From Planococcus citri (Eukaryota > Arthropoda > Insecta > Hemiptera > Pseudococcidae), in contig NC_088678.1 in the NCBI RefSeq assembly GCF_950023065.1, positions 28,882,580 through 28,946,579 on the forward strand: a DNA stretch of 64,000 bases. Direction: 5' to 3'. Made by a program: the position numbers and the translations under genes. A model generated the notes under the pieces. It was not told the origin of the DNA. It worked only from the letters and a program-made list of their open reading frames with translations, and searched no databases. This document shows, piece by piece, positions 24,060-36,760 of this stretch; position 1 is the first letter of the stretch, and each line of letters opens with the position of its first letter.

Positions 24060-24690
24060 TGGAAATTCGGTATTCGAGGTTGATATTTTTGGCATGTGGG
24101 ATTAAAATTTTGGAATTTGATTAAAACAATCACGTTTGGTTTTCCGCAAATGGAATTTTGAAGATGTTGGTTCGTTGATTTGGGATACTTACTTTAATTC
24201 GTTATTGTTTTTTTTCTTCGACTTGGTTCGGATTCAGATGAGATGTAGCTTGAAAAAAAAAATGCGATATGGGGTAATTTGGAAGTGTGTACTTACATGA
24301 ATCGCATTTTATGAAATCATGTTGATTGATGGCGTTACTTTTTCCCTTTGTTTCTTTCTCTCCTCTACCTCTTTCAAAAAGAAATAAAGAGTGCTCAAGA
24401 TTTTAAAATTTTGGAAATATTTATTTTTTCATTTCTGAGTTTGTGGGGCCGATCAAAATTTAGTGTTCAAGGTCGACATTTTTGGCAAGTGGTACTTAAA
24501 TTTGCAAATTTGATGCAAATAGTCGTGTTTGGTTTTCCAGATGGAATTTTGAAGCTGTTGGTTCGCTGATTTGGGATACTTTGATTTGTAATTTTTTTCT
24601 TCAACATAGCTCGGGTTCAGATGTGATATGTAGTTTGAGAACAAATGTGATAATAAGGGATAATTTGGAAGTACATACTTACTATAATTG
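24060..24690 (+). repeat. Direct duplication, units about 395 bp apart
   Basis: Unit 1 (24060-24305) and unit 2 (24455-24690) share GTTTGGTTTTCC, GATGGAATTTTGAAG or its variant, TTGATTTGGGATACTT and GGATAATTTGGAAGT-type blocks in the same order. Confidence 0.8.
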
Positions 24691-24699
24691 CCTTTCCCC

Positions 24700-26080
24700 G
24701 AGCAGTACTTCATAAGCTGTAATGCGTTCATTTGACAGGATGCCGCTAACAACCCTTAAAAAAATATTATTGTGGGTGAAAGTCCTACCCTTCAAGAAAA
24801 TTTTGATGTGTTTGAACCAAAATAGAAAATTCCAAAAGCTCTTCTTGAAGAATCGATGATATTTTTTTTCAAAATTGTTAGCGGTATTGTTGTAGTGAGG
24901 TTTTGAAAAACACTGTAATGTGGAGGAGTTTGCTATTGTCCTCACTAATTTGCACACCACTTCAACTTGAGAAAATCCTGTGAAATCGTCTCCCTACCCC
25001 CCTCACGTAAAACATGGAATAGGTATATGAAAATAGAAAATGAATGACAAAATAGTCTTGGTAAAAAAATACTCTTATTAGGTATTTCTGGACGATTTTT
25101 TCTAGATGTATGGTATCTATTTTCATAGTTTTGAAAATGAGCGTCTCTTCATACTTGAGGCGAGGAGTGAAAGATGGAGGAAGAGGTAATTGAAATCGAA
25201 TTTTTGTCACATATTTTTGAGCTTTCATCACAATACATTTCAAATACATATTTAAAAGCTATTGGTGTACATCGATGTAACCAAAAAGCAATAAACAAAA
25301 ACCTTCTTGCAATCATGACAATGGATTGTTGAAAATACAGATATCGGAAACATTTTTTATAGTTCTTGCGCAAGCGAAAAAACTATATTGTTTTCTCCAG
25401 AATGATTTTTTCAACTACATGAAATTCACGAATTTTACACTTCTAGCCAAAAGCCAATAGCCAATTAGCGTACAGTATTTGAATAGATAACCAATCAGAG
25501 AAAAGCGTTTCTGTAAAACCAATCAACGATCAGTATTCGTAGAAACCGATTGCGAGACTGAATTTTATAAACTGAGACAAATTACATTTTCAATATATTC
25601 ATATTTTTTTGTACATTTAAATGAAATTAACACGATGAAAATTGAAACACAGAATTTATTGTTGTCAAAGTTATTTATTATTTCTTTTAGTAAGTCTTAT
25701 CAATTTGTAAAGGTCCCAGTCCCTTTTTAGGGTTCCCCTAGCCCCGCCTCGGGAAACCCTATTAATTATTTTTTTTTCATATTCCAAACGACGGTGATAC
25801 AAAACGGCAAAGTTGAGAACAAAAAATTCAAAATTCCCTTCTCAAGTTCTCACTAAGAAACAGTAGCAATTCGCATTTTTCCCCCTGCCTGACAGGTGTA
25901 TATTTTTGAAAAATCTCTTTTCTCATTTCTTAACAGCACCGAGGCGATAATTTAATTTTACTCCCTAGTTGAATAAACTACTATTTCTCATAAAAAGAAA
26001 CACAAAACGCAATAAGGCAAAAACTATCTTGGACCAGCGGGTACGCTGGTCTCTTGTTTTTTTTTTAGTGATTGCCAGTA
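24700..26080. other. AT-rich stretch with two small GC hairpins
   Basis: No gene seen. AGGGTTCCCCTAGCC with its partner GGGAAACCCT (about 25728-25760) and GACCAGCGGGTACGCTGGTC (about 26033-26052) can each form a hairpin. Confidence 0.45.
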
Positions 26081-26087
26081 AGAAAAG

Positions 26088-26190
26088 GATGGAGGGTGTT
26101 TCAAATGTATCCTACTATGGTTGATAGATATTGTATAAATTAAATTCAAACTACCAAATAGAGCAGAAGAATAAAGAAATTCATGCTACA
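26088..26190 (+). repeat. Dispersed repeat D4, copy 1
   Basis: GGAGGGTGTTTCAAATGTATCC through AATAGAGCAGAAGAATAAAG matches 30413-30510 closely over about 100 bp. Confidence 0.85.
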
Positions 26191-26439
26191 TCAAAGAAAA
26201 AATATTGAAAAACAAAGCTGGGGAAAATTCACAAAACTACTCAGATCTCTCACAAGAAAAAAATGGTGTTGATTTGAAAATGAAAAGTGAATTTGTAAAG
26301 GGTTAAAGTGGAGAGAATGCTATTGGGGGTGATTATGATTATCAGTCTGATGGGTGAATAAGGTCAGAATATACTTATTTACAAAGAATAGACGTATCAT
26401 TCCCTTTGGTTTTCCTGGGTAGCTTACGGGATTCTCACT

Positions 26440-27100
26440 GATTCAACTCTACATTATTGTAGTCTCACCTACTATAACTATACCTAACTATCAAGTATAT
26501 GTTAACTGATATGCTACTCGTAGTAAGAGTACCTATTTAATTGAAGGTGTCTACAACGAAATAAGAACTTGGAACTACTATATCTACACTCGTATATTTG
26601 CAGTGAATTCACAAATATACACCTTGTAACAGCACATAGATTAGCTAGATGTAATTATAACTAACTGTATCCCAAATTAATAGAGACTATACACATACCA
26701 CAACAATGATGAGAAAGATGAAAGAATCCGTGTTCGCAGTAGACCTTTCGAAATAGTAACATATATCACAACAATTTAAGGGCTTGATGTAAAAAACATA
26801 TATCGCAACAATTAATAGAATCACATATCACAACATGACACGCACAACGGGCTCAAGTATTGATCAGGTACCCGAGATTACCATCTTTGGTCACCTATAG
26901 TGCGAGGACAACAGGACATACATAAGCATCTCGAACTGTTCCAGTCACTTTGGAGTTTGGCTTAAATGGGAGTTAACACATAGACCAAGGAGGAGATCAT
27001 ACAGTCACGATCATACTTATCACATACTGCTATGGATGCTACCTCACAAATTCAGAGAATAGTCTCAAGTAGAAATACTCGTAAAATGATTTCTGCGAGA
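26440..27100. other. Compositional outlier, possible old insertion
   Basis: Homopolymers nearly vanish, and ACATATATCACAACAATT-like words occur four times between about 26690 and 26840. No open frame or terminal repeat is seen. It may be the interior of an unrecognised element. Confidence 0.3.
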
Positions 27101-27619
27101 TATTATGCAATATTTATCTAATTTTGTAGTTGAGAAAATGAGTAGGTACATGTATTTATGATTGAAGGTACAAGAGAATAATTGAAGAGGGAGTACTAAT
27201 CATTAAATTTTCATAACATATTTTTGGGGTTGTATCACAATATTTTTTGAATTTAGTTTTATTATGAGGAAAAAACAAATATCTTTGACTCGGAGAACTT
27301 CCTCCAAAAATTGAGAAAAAGGTGGGAGTGTGTTCAAAAACGACAGTTGGAACTTGGAACTTTAAATGTTTGCAGAAAAATATTTAAAAGAAACCAGTTT
27401 ACATCGAAACACTTGATTAGTAATGAGAGAAAATCAGAAACCCTCTTGCAATCAGTCAATTGATGACGTCAGTCAGTTCCTATCTTTCTTTTGAATATGG
27501 AGATGCACTATTAGTGATACAATAAAAAAGTTTTGAATCAAAGTCCTGTATTGGAATTAATCCAGGTTTTTAAAGTGGATCTACAAGAATCAATTAATTC
27601 TGTCTAATCAGATCTGCTA

Positions 27620-28710
27620 GTTTTGGATCCAAAACTTTCATCTGACCAGCCCGGTCTCATTTCTTCCTCCTCGTGTCATGAACAAAATTCATCACCCCTT
27701 CAATTTATTTTACAGAGCCTTCTGAGTAGGTAATATAATTAATTTTCGTTTTTTATTTACTGGTAAGAGAGTCCATGTTTGAGCAGTGTATATTACCTGT
27801 GGAATTGATGCAGCCATTCATTGTGTTCAATGGCTCATTCTTTGATACTTTCCAGAATAAATTTCAATTTCCAACATGTTTTCCATTCTGCTGTTATTTT
27901 GCTGTCGATTTCTTTTTTCATTTTGTTGTTAAGGGAAATGATATGGCCGAGATGTTCAACATCTTCTATACAACTTCTAGGTAATTTGTTCCCACCAATT
28001 TAAACAAATTGATGTCATTTTTGTTTTGGAAATATTCATTTTTAACCCGGGTTCTTTCACCAACTGTTTGGAATTCTGCAATAATTTGTTGGGGGGGATA
28101 AATTACTTTACCCTCCCTGAGGGCCCTTTTTGTCCCAAGTCTCACGAGGACACCACTAGCATCGGGGTCTGAACAGACTAAGGGTGGCCTTAGCCTTATG
28201 TAATCACCCAACCAATGCACACTCCTACCAACACACCAATAAGAAGACAAACATACTGCTTATGGAAAGGTATATTGAATAGTAGTGCACAAGTGTCAGA
28301 TGTCACACATCTGACAGATACAACTAATATAGTTCAATTCTGCTGAGCATTTAACTTACGGCTTGCACACAGCAAGAAACATGCTTCACCAATATAAAAG
28401 ATTAAACTGAGCAGAGGCAGGCATCTGCGGCTCCGGCTACATCTGAGTGGAACTAATCCACCAGAGGGCACTGACATGATCAGTGTAGCCTCCGCCTGGG
28501 CATAAATTCTCTTCTAGTTAAGTAACTTGGAGTCCCTAGTCCCCACTACAAATTTCTGACAAATTTCCTTTATGTTAGAGCGTAACTTACTCAGATTTAT
28601 TTTCCATTGATTTTTATGCCCTTGTTTACCTATCCATTTTAATTCCCTAAAAATTTCTTCAAGGATGGAGCTAAACAGTTCAGACAAGAGAGGGTCTCCG
28701 TGTTTCATCC
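27620..28710 (-). pseudogene. Decayed non-LTR retrotransposon (LINE) reverse transcriptase
   Basis: Reading the minus strand, pieces of an endonuclease/reverse-transcriptase polyprotein occur in the expected order but in different frames. Near 28700-28600 comes GDPL followed by LEEIFRELKW and GIKINGK (palm). Near 28080-28020 comes GLKMNISKTK, near 27950 LGHIISLNNKMKKEID, near 27870 WKLKFILES, near 27790 a QTWTL-type motif, and near 27650 a degenerate RAG motif. The order matches the LINE at 58375-59496, where W-LKHIF, QTWTL and WAGH appear intact. Stops and frameshifts abolish coding. About 490 bp between the palm and GLKMN blocks is foreign. The clade cannot be fixed from this fragment. Confidence 0.75.
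28095..28585. other. Unidentified insertion inside the 27.6-28.7 kb LINE
   Basis: Separates reverse-transcriptase blocks that are normally about 30 residues apart. It is less AT-rich than its surroundings and contains a perfect 10-bp inverted pair TGTCAGATGT/ACATCTGACA at about 28296-28318 and a TATAAAAG box near 28404. A solo LTR or SINE is possible, but I could not find convincing termini or target duplication. Confidence 0.4.
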
Positions 28711-28809
28711 TATCTAATGAATTAAGATGGAAGTTTTACTCTTTCCAGCTGTTTGGAATACTTTGCATAAGTATTTATTCATTTTGTTGAAAAATTTAAG
28801 CAAAAACCC

Positions 28810-31350
28810 TCTTGTGATCGGAGAATGGATTGGCAATCATTTTTCATATTAAATCGGGAAATGGCCTTATCCTTTGCTGGGAAAATATTTATAGGATTAG
28901 CCTCAAATCATGGATTTCTAGTTTATTATATTCTCAAACATTTTTTTTTTTCAGTTTCTCTTTATTTTAAAACATTAATTGTGGAGTACGACGTTGACTT
29001 GGAAATTTCTTTTCACGATGTTTTACGATATGCGAGTGTCATCTTGTCCAATTTCTTCCTAATTACTTTACGGTAGCAATTTAGAAATCATTATAGATAC
29101 TATAAAATTTTGACGTGCCTAATTTTTTATTTCGTCGCCGTATCTCTTTTCATATTTCTTCGTCTACAATTTCTTTTCTTCACCTTGAATTTTAGGTTTT
29201 TTTTTCTTTTCTTTTTATTCCCTCATGGGTGGCAACTAGACGTAAAATTTCAGTCGCCATCGAATTTTACGCCGAATATAATTCCTTCTCAATTCATAAA
29301 TTACCTAATTTTCCATTCGGTTAAAGATTCTTCTCAAACTGCTCCCTTCAACTCGCGAATTTATATTACTTGAAAAATCACACGACGCGACGCGACGCCT
29401 TCTCTGTCGCATCGTCTTATATTCTTAATATAAAAAGACGTCGATATGCCTTCAGGAAAAAAAATGTAAAATAAAAAAAAAACTATAATCTCTTCGTATA
29501 TACGAAAAGTTGCGACTAATCGATTGTTAACGGTGATTTTTGAAAACTTGAAAAGTTTTTTTTTATTTTTACCTCCCTCGTTTCCTTTCCCTCGTGTTTT
29601 TTTCTCATTCTCTTCCTTATACTTCGCGACACGAACGTACAAATTAAAATAGTTTTTTAATTACGTTTCTGGTGCCGAATTCCATTCTATTCGTTCTCTT
29701 TCTCGTTGCGTTGGTTGCATGTCTTTTCATATAGAAAGGAGCAGCGAAGCGGGGAACACGTAGGCTGGGAAAATTTCCAACGAATGGATTTTTCTTGTTA
29801 GAAAGGAACAGAGAATCGAATACCTCGTATGTAGATTTTCAGACACGACGACGACCATGTTTGTAATTCGATAATGAAGTTTGTTTTGTGTGTATGAGAT
29901 CGACGAGGTTTCAACCATGGCTATATGGTTTTAAAGCATCGGAAATACATAGAATGGCGATCGAAATACAAATGGTTGGGTTGTGAATGCGGTCTCAATA
30001 GTGTGCCTTTTATCTATAATGCTACGTTTGCATTTTGTGTACGGTATGGTTGGTGTTTTCTGTGTGCTTTTGTGATTTATATCGTAGTGTTTGACGATGT
30101 GTATTTTATGCGTGTGAGACTAGGATCACCTGGAGAGAAAGACCTCTTACATCCTAGATTTAAATTGATTACTTAGTTTTCGTGCACTTGGCGCTTTATT
30201 TCTGTTTACTCAGGCTTCAATGCACATTCGATTGGTACCACCTATTTGTAATTGCCTTTTTGCAAAGAAGAAACAGAAACTACAAAAAATGAATGTGGTG
30301 GTGTGAAACAGACAATCCAGATCTGCAGCTCGACCAAGGAGTGAAATAAATCACCAGAACGAACGAGTAAAAATGCACTACCTTTTTTTGGCGATGGGAG
30401 TAAAAAAAAAGGGCGGAGGGTGTTTCAAAAGTATCCTACTTGCGTCGATAGGTATCTTATAAATTAAATTTAAACTACCGAATAGAGCAGAAGAATAAAG
30501 AAATTCACCCAGTGGGGCGATAATTTACAAGAGTATTTGTTTTGAGGGGCGGGGGGGAGGGGGATACGAGAGAGACGAAGGGTTATATAGTATATACATA
30601 CGTATACTGTGTATGAATATTGAAAAAGCAATTTGCAATAACACCTTTGAGCAGAACAATTTCGATGAGCTTTTAACGTTTTTTTCGAGTAAAAACAATT
30701 TTCTGTTCGAGACGTTGGCATATGCAGGCGCGGCCGTGTATATAAATTTACATAAAAATAACGCATATGTTCAAAAAAAGTGTTACAGGAGGGGCATAGA
30801 AGGGCTGAAACAAAGGCGTTAGAGTGAGTTTGCGTTTATATTATATATTTTTTCATATAAAAAGACTATTTCCTAAGGCCTCTTCTAACACAAAATATAT
30901 ATCGTATATAGTTTGCAGCGGCATGGCATTTCTCTCTTTATTTCGCGTGTCTATTTTTTGTACTCGTAGGTACTCTGTTTTCCTCGATGCTTTCTTTTGC
31001 AGGCTGTTTTTTCCCCCATTTACTCGGCATTTATTTTTCGTAAATATCGTAACGATGTGACAAATATTGATATTATACGGTTATAGGTTTCGAAGAAGAT
31101 GTTATTTCGATATAGAAAGCGTATTTAGATTCGAGCTAAACGTGTAAAGGGAGGGAGAAATTGTCGCGAAATGACTGTTGTTTAGAGGTTTGTTCAATCA
31201 CAGCAGGTGAGCGAACGAATGGTTTGGTTTGTTGTGTACTATTCAGCTTGGAAGGAAGGAAATACGCGAATATAAGCTGATGAGTGTTTTGAAAAACTCG
31301 TCAAATATTCGATAAAATTGTCTGTAAATTTTCGAGTATTATTTGGGTTG
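28810..31350. other. CpG-containing, repeat-poor segment 5
   Basis: The longest of these segments. It contains CGACGCGACGCGACG near 29382, a G-rich run (GGGGCGGGGGGGAGGGGG near 30545) and many CG dinucleotides. Many short frames occur on both strands, none recognisable. A D4 repeat copy sits inside it at 30413-30510. Confidence 0.35.
30413..30510 (+). repeat. Dispersed repeat D4, copy 2
   Basis: Matches 26088-26190, same orientation. Confidence 0.85.
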
Positions 31351-31699
31351 AAGAAAATGAAGTACGTAGACGTACCTACAAGAAGAGGGACTAGGGTTTA
31401 GATCACTCAGGTCGATAAGAATTTATTAAAATGTGTTCACTGTTCAGCTAGACAAGTGTGGTTAAATAAGGATGATTCTTAATTAGAGGAAGATTTGAAT
31501 TGATAACTTACTTAGGTACTTCAGTGATGATCAGAAAGATAGTGGACATGGTTTTTCGGGATATCGGTTAACGTTCAATTTTTTCCCCAAGTTTATTAAA
31601 TGATACTCGATTATGCTTTTGAAATGGATACAAACTGCCCCCCCCTCAATCCTCGGGAAAATTCTGAAAAAATGAATTTAGTGGTTCCAAAAATGCATA

Positions 31700-32790
31700 A
31701 GGTAGAGTGGGGTAATTGCAAAAACGGGGTAATTGCAAAATTGTGACCTCATGGAAACAAATATCAATTTTCTGGTTGTGCCAACTAGAGGGTGTCGAAG
31801 CAACAACCTTTACCGACATATTCACCTGGTCACAACTGTTCAACTTGTTGCTCCGTAGCAAACACTTTTATCAAAGCATGTTGAAACCACTCATAAGTAA
31901 AGTGAGAGGTGTTTTTTTAAAAAATGCACGTGAAAAAGGAAAAACTGTCGATTTATCTGGAATTTTCGCAATTTAGGGTCATGAAGGATTGAAGTTTAAG
32001 GTAAGATATCAAAATTTGATTTTTTTTTTCTATTTCGGCCATAAATTGCGTTTTTGCAATTACCCCAGAAAAAATTGACTCGGGGTAATTGCAAAAACGA
32101 TTTTTTTTTTCATTTTTGCACTTACCACAAATATTTTTTTGCCCAAAATAACTTGAAAATGGTTCGAAATTACAAAAAAAATAAACTTCCACGGTCACAT
32201 GATGAGTTACGCATTACAGAAGTGATTAACAGTTTTACTGAATTTTAAAATTATTGCTCCTTTCTAACGTTTTACTAATATATTTGAGGAAAAATATGTT
32301 TCTATGACGAGTTTTTTGCATAAAAAACATCAGAAATGACCAATAGTTGATTTTTGGTTCATTTTAGCGAGTTTAAAAAAAAATTATTTTTCAACATTTT
32401 TTCACTCCCCTAAAATTTTGTTTGGGAAGTGGAAAATTTATCGAATTTTTCACCGAATCAAGACCACGAATACATCAAAAGTTAGCAAATGACACGTAGA
32501 ATACAGTGAGTGTGTTGAAAATGCAAAAAAATACAAAAATAAAAAAAATATTGCCCACTTTTGCATTTACCCCAACATGGGGTAAATGCAAAAGTCGATT
32601 TTCAAATTTTCAAATTGAAATTTTCTCCACGATTTGTGGACCAAATTGTACCAAAATTTTACCATTGATAGAGAACCCCCTGAAGTATATGTGGTACAAA
32701 TTTCAGCTTCATCTGTGCAATAGTCTTCTCACAGCGCCCTCTCAAAGTGTCACTAATCAAAAAGTGCTTTGCAATTACCCCACTCTACCT
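31700..32790. mobile_element. TA-flanked transposon remnant, possibly pogo-like
   Basis: A 1091-bp element with perfect inverted ends AGGTAGAGTGGGGTAATTGC and TA on both sides (31698-31699, 32791-32792). The terminal word GGGGTAATTGCAAAA recurs inside as inverted pairs at about 32060-32100 and 32570-32600, so the element looks assembled from repeated ends. A 29-codon frame at 32159 may be what is left of a transposase. TA duplication fits the Tc1/mariner/pogo superfamily. Confidence 0.85.
32159..32248 (+). pseudogene. Possible N-terminal remnant of a pogo/Tigger-type transposase
   Basis: A 29-residue frame begins MVRNYKKNKLPRS and continues DELRITEVINSF before a stop. Short basic starts of the MxRNYxRK type followed by a helix-turn-helix are typical of pogo/Tigger DNA-binding domains. 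The likeness is short and rests on memory of the family, so this is tentative. Its location within a TA-flanked inverted-repeat element supports it. Confidence 0.35.
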
Positions 32791-32799
32791 TAAATGATT

Positions 32800-34810
32800 T
32801 ACTTAAATGCAGCAGATTTTCAAGATAAGCTAATTTTTTAAAGGCGTTTCGGTTCTTTTTTTTCTGAAGGCTGGAGGGTAATTTTCATTTGTTTTTTTAT
32901 TGAAATTTGATTTTGAAAACGATGAAATTGGTACTCGTATATTTTTCAAAATTTTGAGTCCTACCTCTCATAAAGATCTGAGTTCTGAAACTTGTTGCGT
33001 GTTCATTTGAACCCATCGACTTACCTCCCTCCCCTCCCCTCTCAATTACACTCTTGTTTTCGAAGTTCGAAAAATAATCTACAAGCTGCAGGTCGCTCAG
33101 GTCGATTTTCTACGAAGATGTCAATTGTCAACCGTCACAAAAATTACTAGACGAATTACCTGAATGATTGATGGCTAGGTAGAACAAGATCACTTTGTTC
33201 TGATTCCGGTAAAATTTCAAGTATCCAGTAACTACCATCGAATACCTATGCGAATACCGCTGACACTTTTATGTTGAAGATAAAGACGATGGATCTTCGA
33301 ATTTTCTTAATATTTTGCACGAGTGTAGAGGTCGTTCAAAAATGACAAAAATGACGTAAACCGGAATACCTGTTCGGCGATTTTGTTCTGCTAGATTTAT
33401 AAGCATTTTAAAATGTTTCCAAAATGGCGTCGCAGATAACTCCGGTTTCAATTGCTGTTGTCATAAACACCTTTTTTTTTTTTTATTCTACTACCAAAGA
33501 GCTAGGTACTCGTAATTAGGTATACACATTCAGGGTGTCGAAGTGAAATGATATAAAAGCGAAAAAACCTTACCTATCGAAAAAGAGAAATCATCAGCTC
33601 AAAAAAATTATTTGATGATCAAAAATCTACTAAATTGATTAATCAACTTCATTAAATATCAACATTTTCAAAAATTGAATGTTGGAAAATATTTCCCATA
33701 GGCACGTTGAAAGTGAAGAATTTTTCAAAAAAAAAAACTGAAATTGAATGCTCTGTTTTCCCCCAATTTTTTTCTCTGAATGATGATTAACCACGTTGGA
33801 AAACTTACAAACAAATCAAATTGAACCTCAATAATTGAATAAAAATTTGAAGGTACCTAACCAGTTGAAATTTTGAAAGATATGTGCAGGAATAATGTAT
33901 CCGAAAATTGCGATAGCGTTTTCTGTTTATTTCGAGAAAAAAAAATTCAAAGATTGCTATTTTCAGCTAAAAAATCATTTTAAATTAAAAAAAAAAAAAT
34001 GACACTATAGTAAGTACTGATTTTTAACATTTTTCATCTTAAGTTGACAGAAAAGTGACATAAAAGCCCCCTAGCCTTGAAAAAAAAACACAAATTCACA
34101 GAAAAATTACGTATGATATTTCACATTTTTTTGCCATCTTAAGAGAAAAAAATCACGAATTTTTTACACATTTTTTCTTTATTGAATGACGAGGGGAATT
34201 TTCCTTTATTTTCTGCCAACATTATGATGAAAACATGTTGAATATTTGTGTAAGACATTTTTTGAATTTTTAGGTAATATCATTTTATCGTAATAAACGA
34301 AAGTAGCAGTTCTGAAAAAAAATCTCTCAAAAAGAAAACCAACAAAAAACGTTATTACATACAATTTTTTGATGTATCATTCCATTTGTGATTGGGTACA
34401 ATTGATTGTGAGAATTTTTTTCATAATTGCAACCCGTTGTCTTCATACTTTTTTTTTGCCAATTATTGATGAAATTGTTTTTTCTTATAGGTTTTCCGAA
34501 GTGGTTGGTAACTCTGATTTTGTCACATAATACGTGGATAGCTAAAAAAGAATAAATTGAAGAAAAAAAATTTCTATTATTTCGTTCAATTGATTCATCA
34601 ACACAGAAATTAATCAATTCGTTCGTTAATGATTCCCTAAAAATAGATTATTTCCTTCGCAAATGATTTACCAAAAAATTATTCAATTCGTTCGCGAATG
34701 ATTCACTAAACTAAAAATGTTAGATTTTGAAAACGTATTTTGCTCCTTCAATTCCCAAGATGGACAACTTCTTTATCTCATTTTGTAAGATTTTAAATAG
34801 TCGTATTTCT
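32800..34810. other. AT-rich stretch without recognised gene
   Basis: A/T tracts and short frames only. A GAATGATTCACTAA-type word repeats near 34620-34710. Confidence 0.45.
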
Positions 34811-34813
34811 GGC

Positions 34814-35409
34814 CAGGGATGAAAAGCCTTAAAATGAAACTTCAGCTTTTGGCTTTTTATACATAGCTAGAAATTTCAAAATTGAAACTTTTGGCTTTAG
34901 CTTTCGGCTATCTTGATTTTGAAGGCTTGCTTTAGCCAAACTTTTGGCTTCCAATGGCTTTCCCTTATATTTTCAAGTCAACAATTTTCAGCTATATATT
35001 TTCATTAAGCTTTTAGCTTCAAAATTTTGGCTGTAAGCTTTTGACTTTAAACTATTAGCTGACACACCACTAATTTACAAAAAAAGGGGATTAAAAATTA
35101 GATCAGGTACATTGATTTCATAATTAGTGATAGTGGAGAATATTCATTTCTAGAATTCTTTACTTTTTTTTTTTCATTTCATTAAATCACATTAAAATAA
35201 AATTGTATGCAATTTTTTTCATTTTATTGTTTCTTCTGAATTTAGAGAATTCAATTCTGCGAAAAAGCCTTTGAAAAAGCCCCCCCCCCAAAAAATGAAA
35301 CTTTTGGCTAGCTTTTGGCTTGGAAAAAATGAAACTTGTAAACTTTTAGCGTTTGGCTTGGTGCGAAAATCTGCTCGGCCTTCAGCTTTCGACTAGCTTT
35401 TCATTCCTG
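34814..35409. mobile_element. hAT-like non-autonomous element with CTTTTGGCT words
   Basis: A 596-bp element with ends CAGGGATGAAAAGC and GCTTTTCATTCCTG (13 of 14 complementary) and an exact 8-bp duplication TTTCTGGC at 34806-34813 and 35410-35417. CTTTTGGCT and GCTTTTAGC words cluster on both sides, consistent with subterminal binding sites. No transposase. Confidence 0.92.
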
Positions 35410-36760
35410 TTTCTGGCGCAAAGAAAAAAACGTGGATATCTCCGATTGGCGTCATTCGTCATAATTTGATGACCTCTACACACGTGCAAATTTAAAAAGT
35501 CGATTACCCATTGCAATTTTTATTTGATTTGTCAGGAAATTGCCCACTCTATAGAATCGCTGTAAGAAATTAAATTTCGAGACAAATTCTTCCTTAAGTG
35601 CCCAAAACAGTGTTGCCTTCCCTGTTCAGAACAGCTATTTTAAGCTAAAAAAAAAAAAAAAAGAAAAAAAGAAAAGGAATAAAACTGGATGAGTGATATT
35701 TTTCAAAAATTTACTCCAATGAGAAAATATGTACCTACGTAATTCTTTGCATTTTCTGAACACTTTCTTTGAGCTGAATCTTGACGTTTCTTTTCAGATC
35801 TCTATTTCAAATTTTTCCATTGATAATCGTAGTTCTTTTTCGAGTTCCTTTCTTCCTCTAATTTTCACCGGCAATTTTTTCCGAATTTTCTCCTTTTGTT
35901 TTTCCATGACTTGTATTAGCTATTCTCAGAAACTTAAGCATTTGAACGAATAAATATTCAATGTTTATTTTCAGGTTGAGTACGCACAAGGAAACAATAC
36001 CTTTTAAAGGAGGGGTTTTCTTGAAAGTGGGGTTGATAGAATTCAAACGCATAAGTTGAAAAATGTTTCAAAAAAAGTTATTTTTTCATTTTGCTATTCC
36101 TACTTTGAAGGGCTTTGTAGGCATTGTTTAGGATGTCAGGGGAGTTTTTTTTCTTGAAAAAGGGATCATTTAGTGTGATTAAGGAGTACGTGAATCGAAT
36201 ATATTATAAACATTTGCCACTGTCTCATTTTTTAAATGTTTTCCAAGTACTTACGGCGATCAGGGCAGATCGGTTTATTGAAAAACGAAATAATATGTAT
36301 GTATTTGAAAGCATCATGATGCATGAAATGAAAAATTTTGAAAAATCTTCGCTTGCTTTCGTTGAAACTCTTTTTTTTCTTCATTTTGTTTTTCAACTTC
36401 TGGAAGCTCCCGACACCCCTTCATTTCTTGCTAAAGTGTTGAAATTTTTAGTTTTTCTTCCTCATGATCTATAAAAATTTACTGGAGGATATAAATTGTC
36501 TGAAACATCCACCGATCAATTTGGATGCTTGAAAATAGGTAAGGATTAGCTAATAATAAAAATTTCAAGCTTTCTTCATTTTAATTAGGTAAAACTTTAA
36601 TACATTTTAAATGCTGTTCAATTTTTTTTTTAATTCTCAAAATTTGAAAAACGAAAAATTACCTACTATTTTAATTTGCATACCACTTTTCTTATACGAG
36701 TACGATTTTTTCTTATTGGTTGCTTAGTTTCAACCTTGACCTAAAATCATGCCATCAATT
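35410..36760. other. AT-rich stretch without recognised gene
   Basis: Poly-A near 35648-35662. A 116-codon plus-strand frame at 36124-36474 has no recognised motif and an AT-driven composition. Confidence 0.4.

Noticed and set aside
26020..26060. Helitron 3' end
   Set aside because: There is a terminal-style hairpin, but the following bases are not CTRR and no 5' TC end was found.
28280..28580. Solo LTR
   Set aside because: A TGTCAGATGT start and TATAAAAG are present, but no matching CA end and no 4-6 bp duplication were found, so it is left as an unidentified insertion.
36124..36474. 116-codon plus-strand open frame
   Set aside because: AT-driven composition rich in F, L and K, with no motif or repeat of coding pattern.
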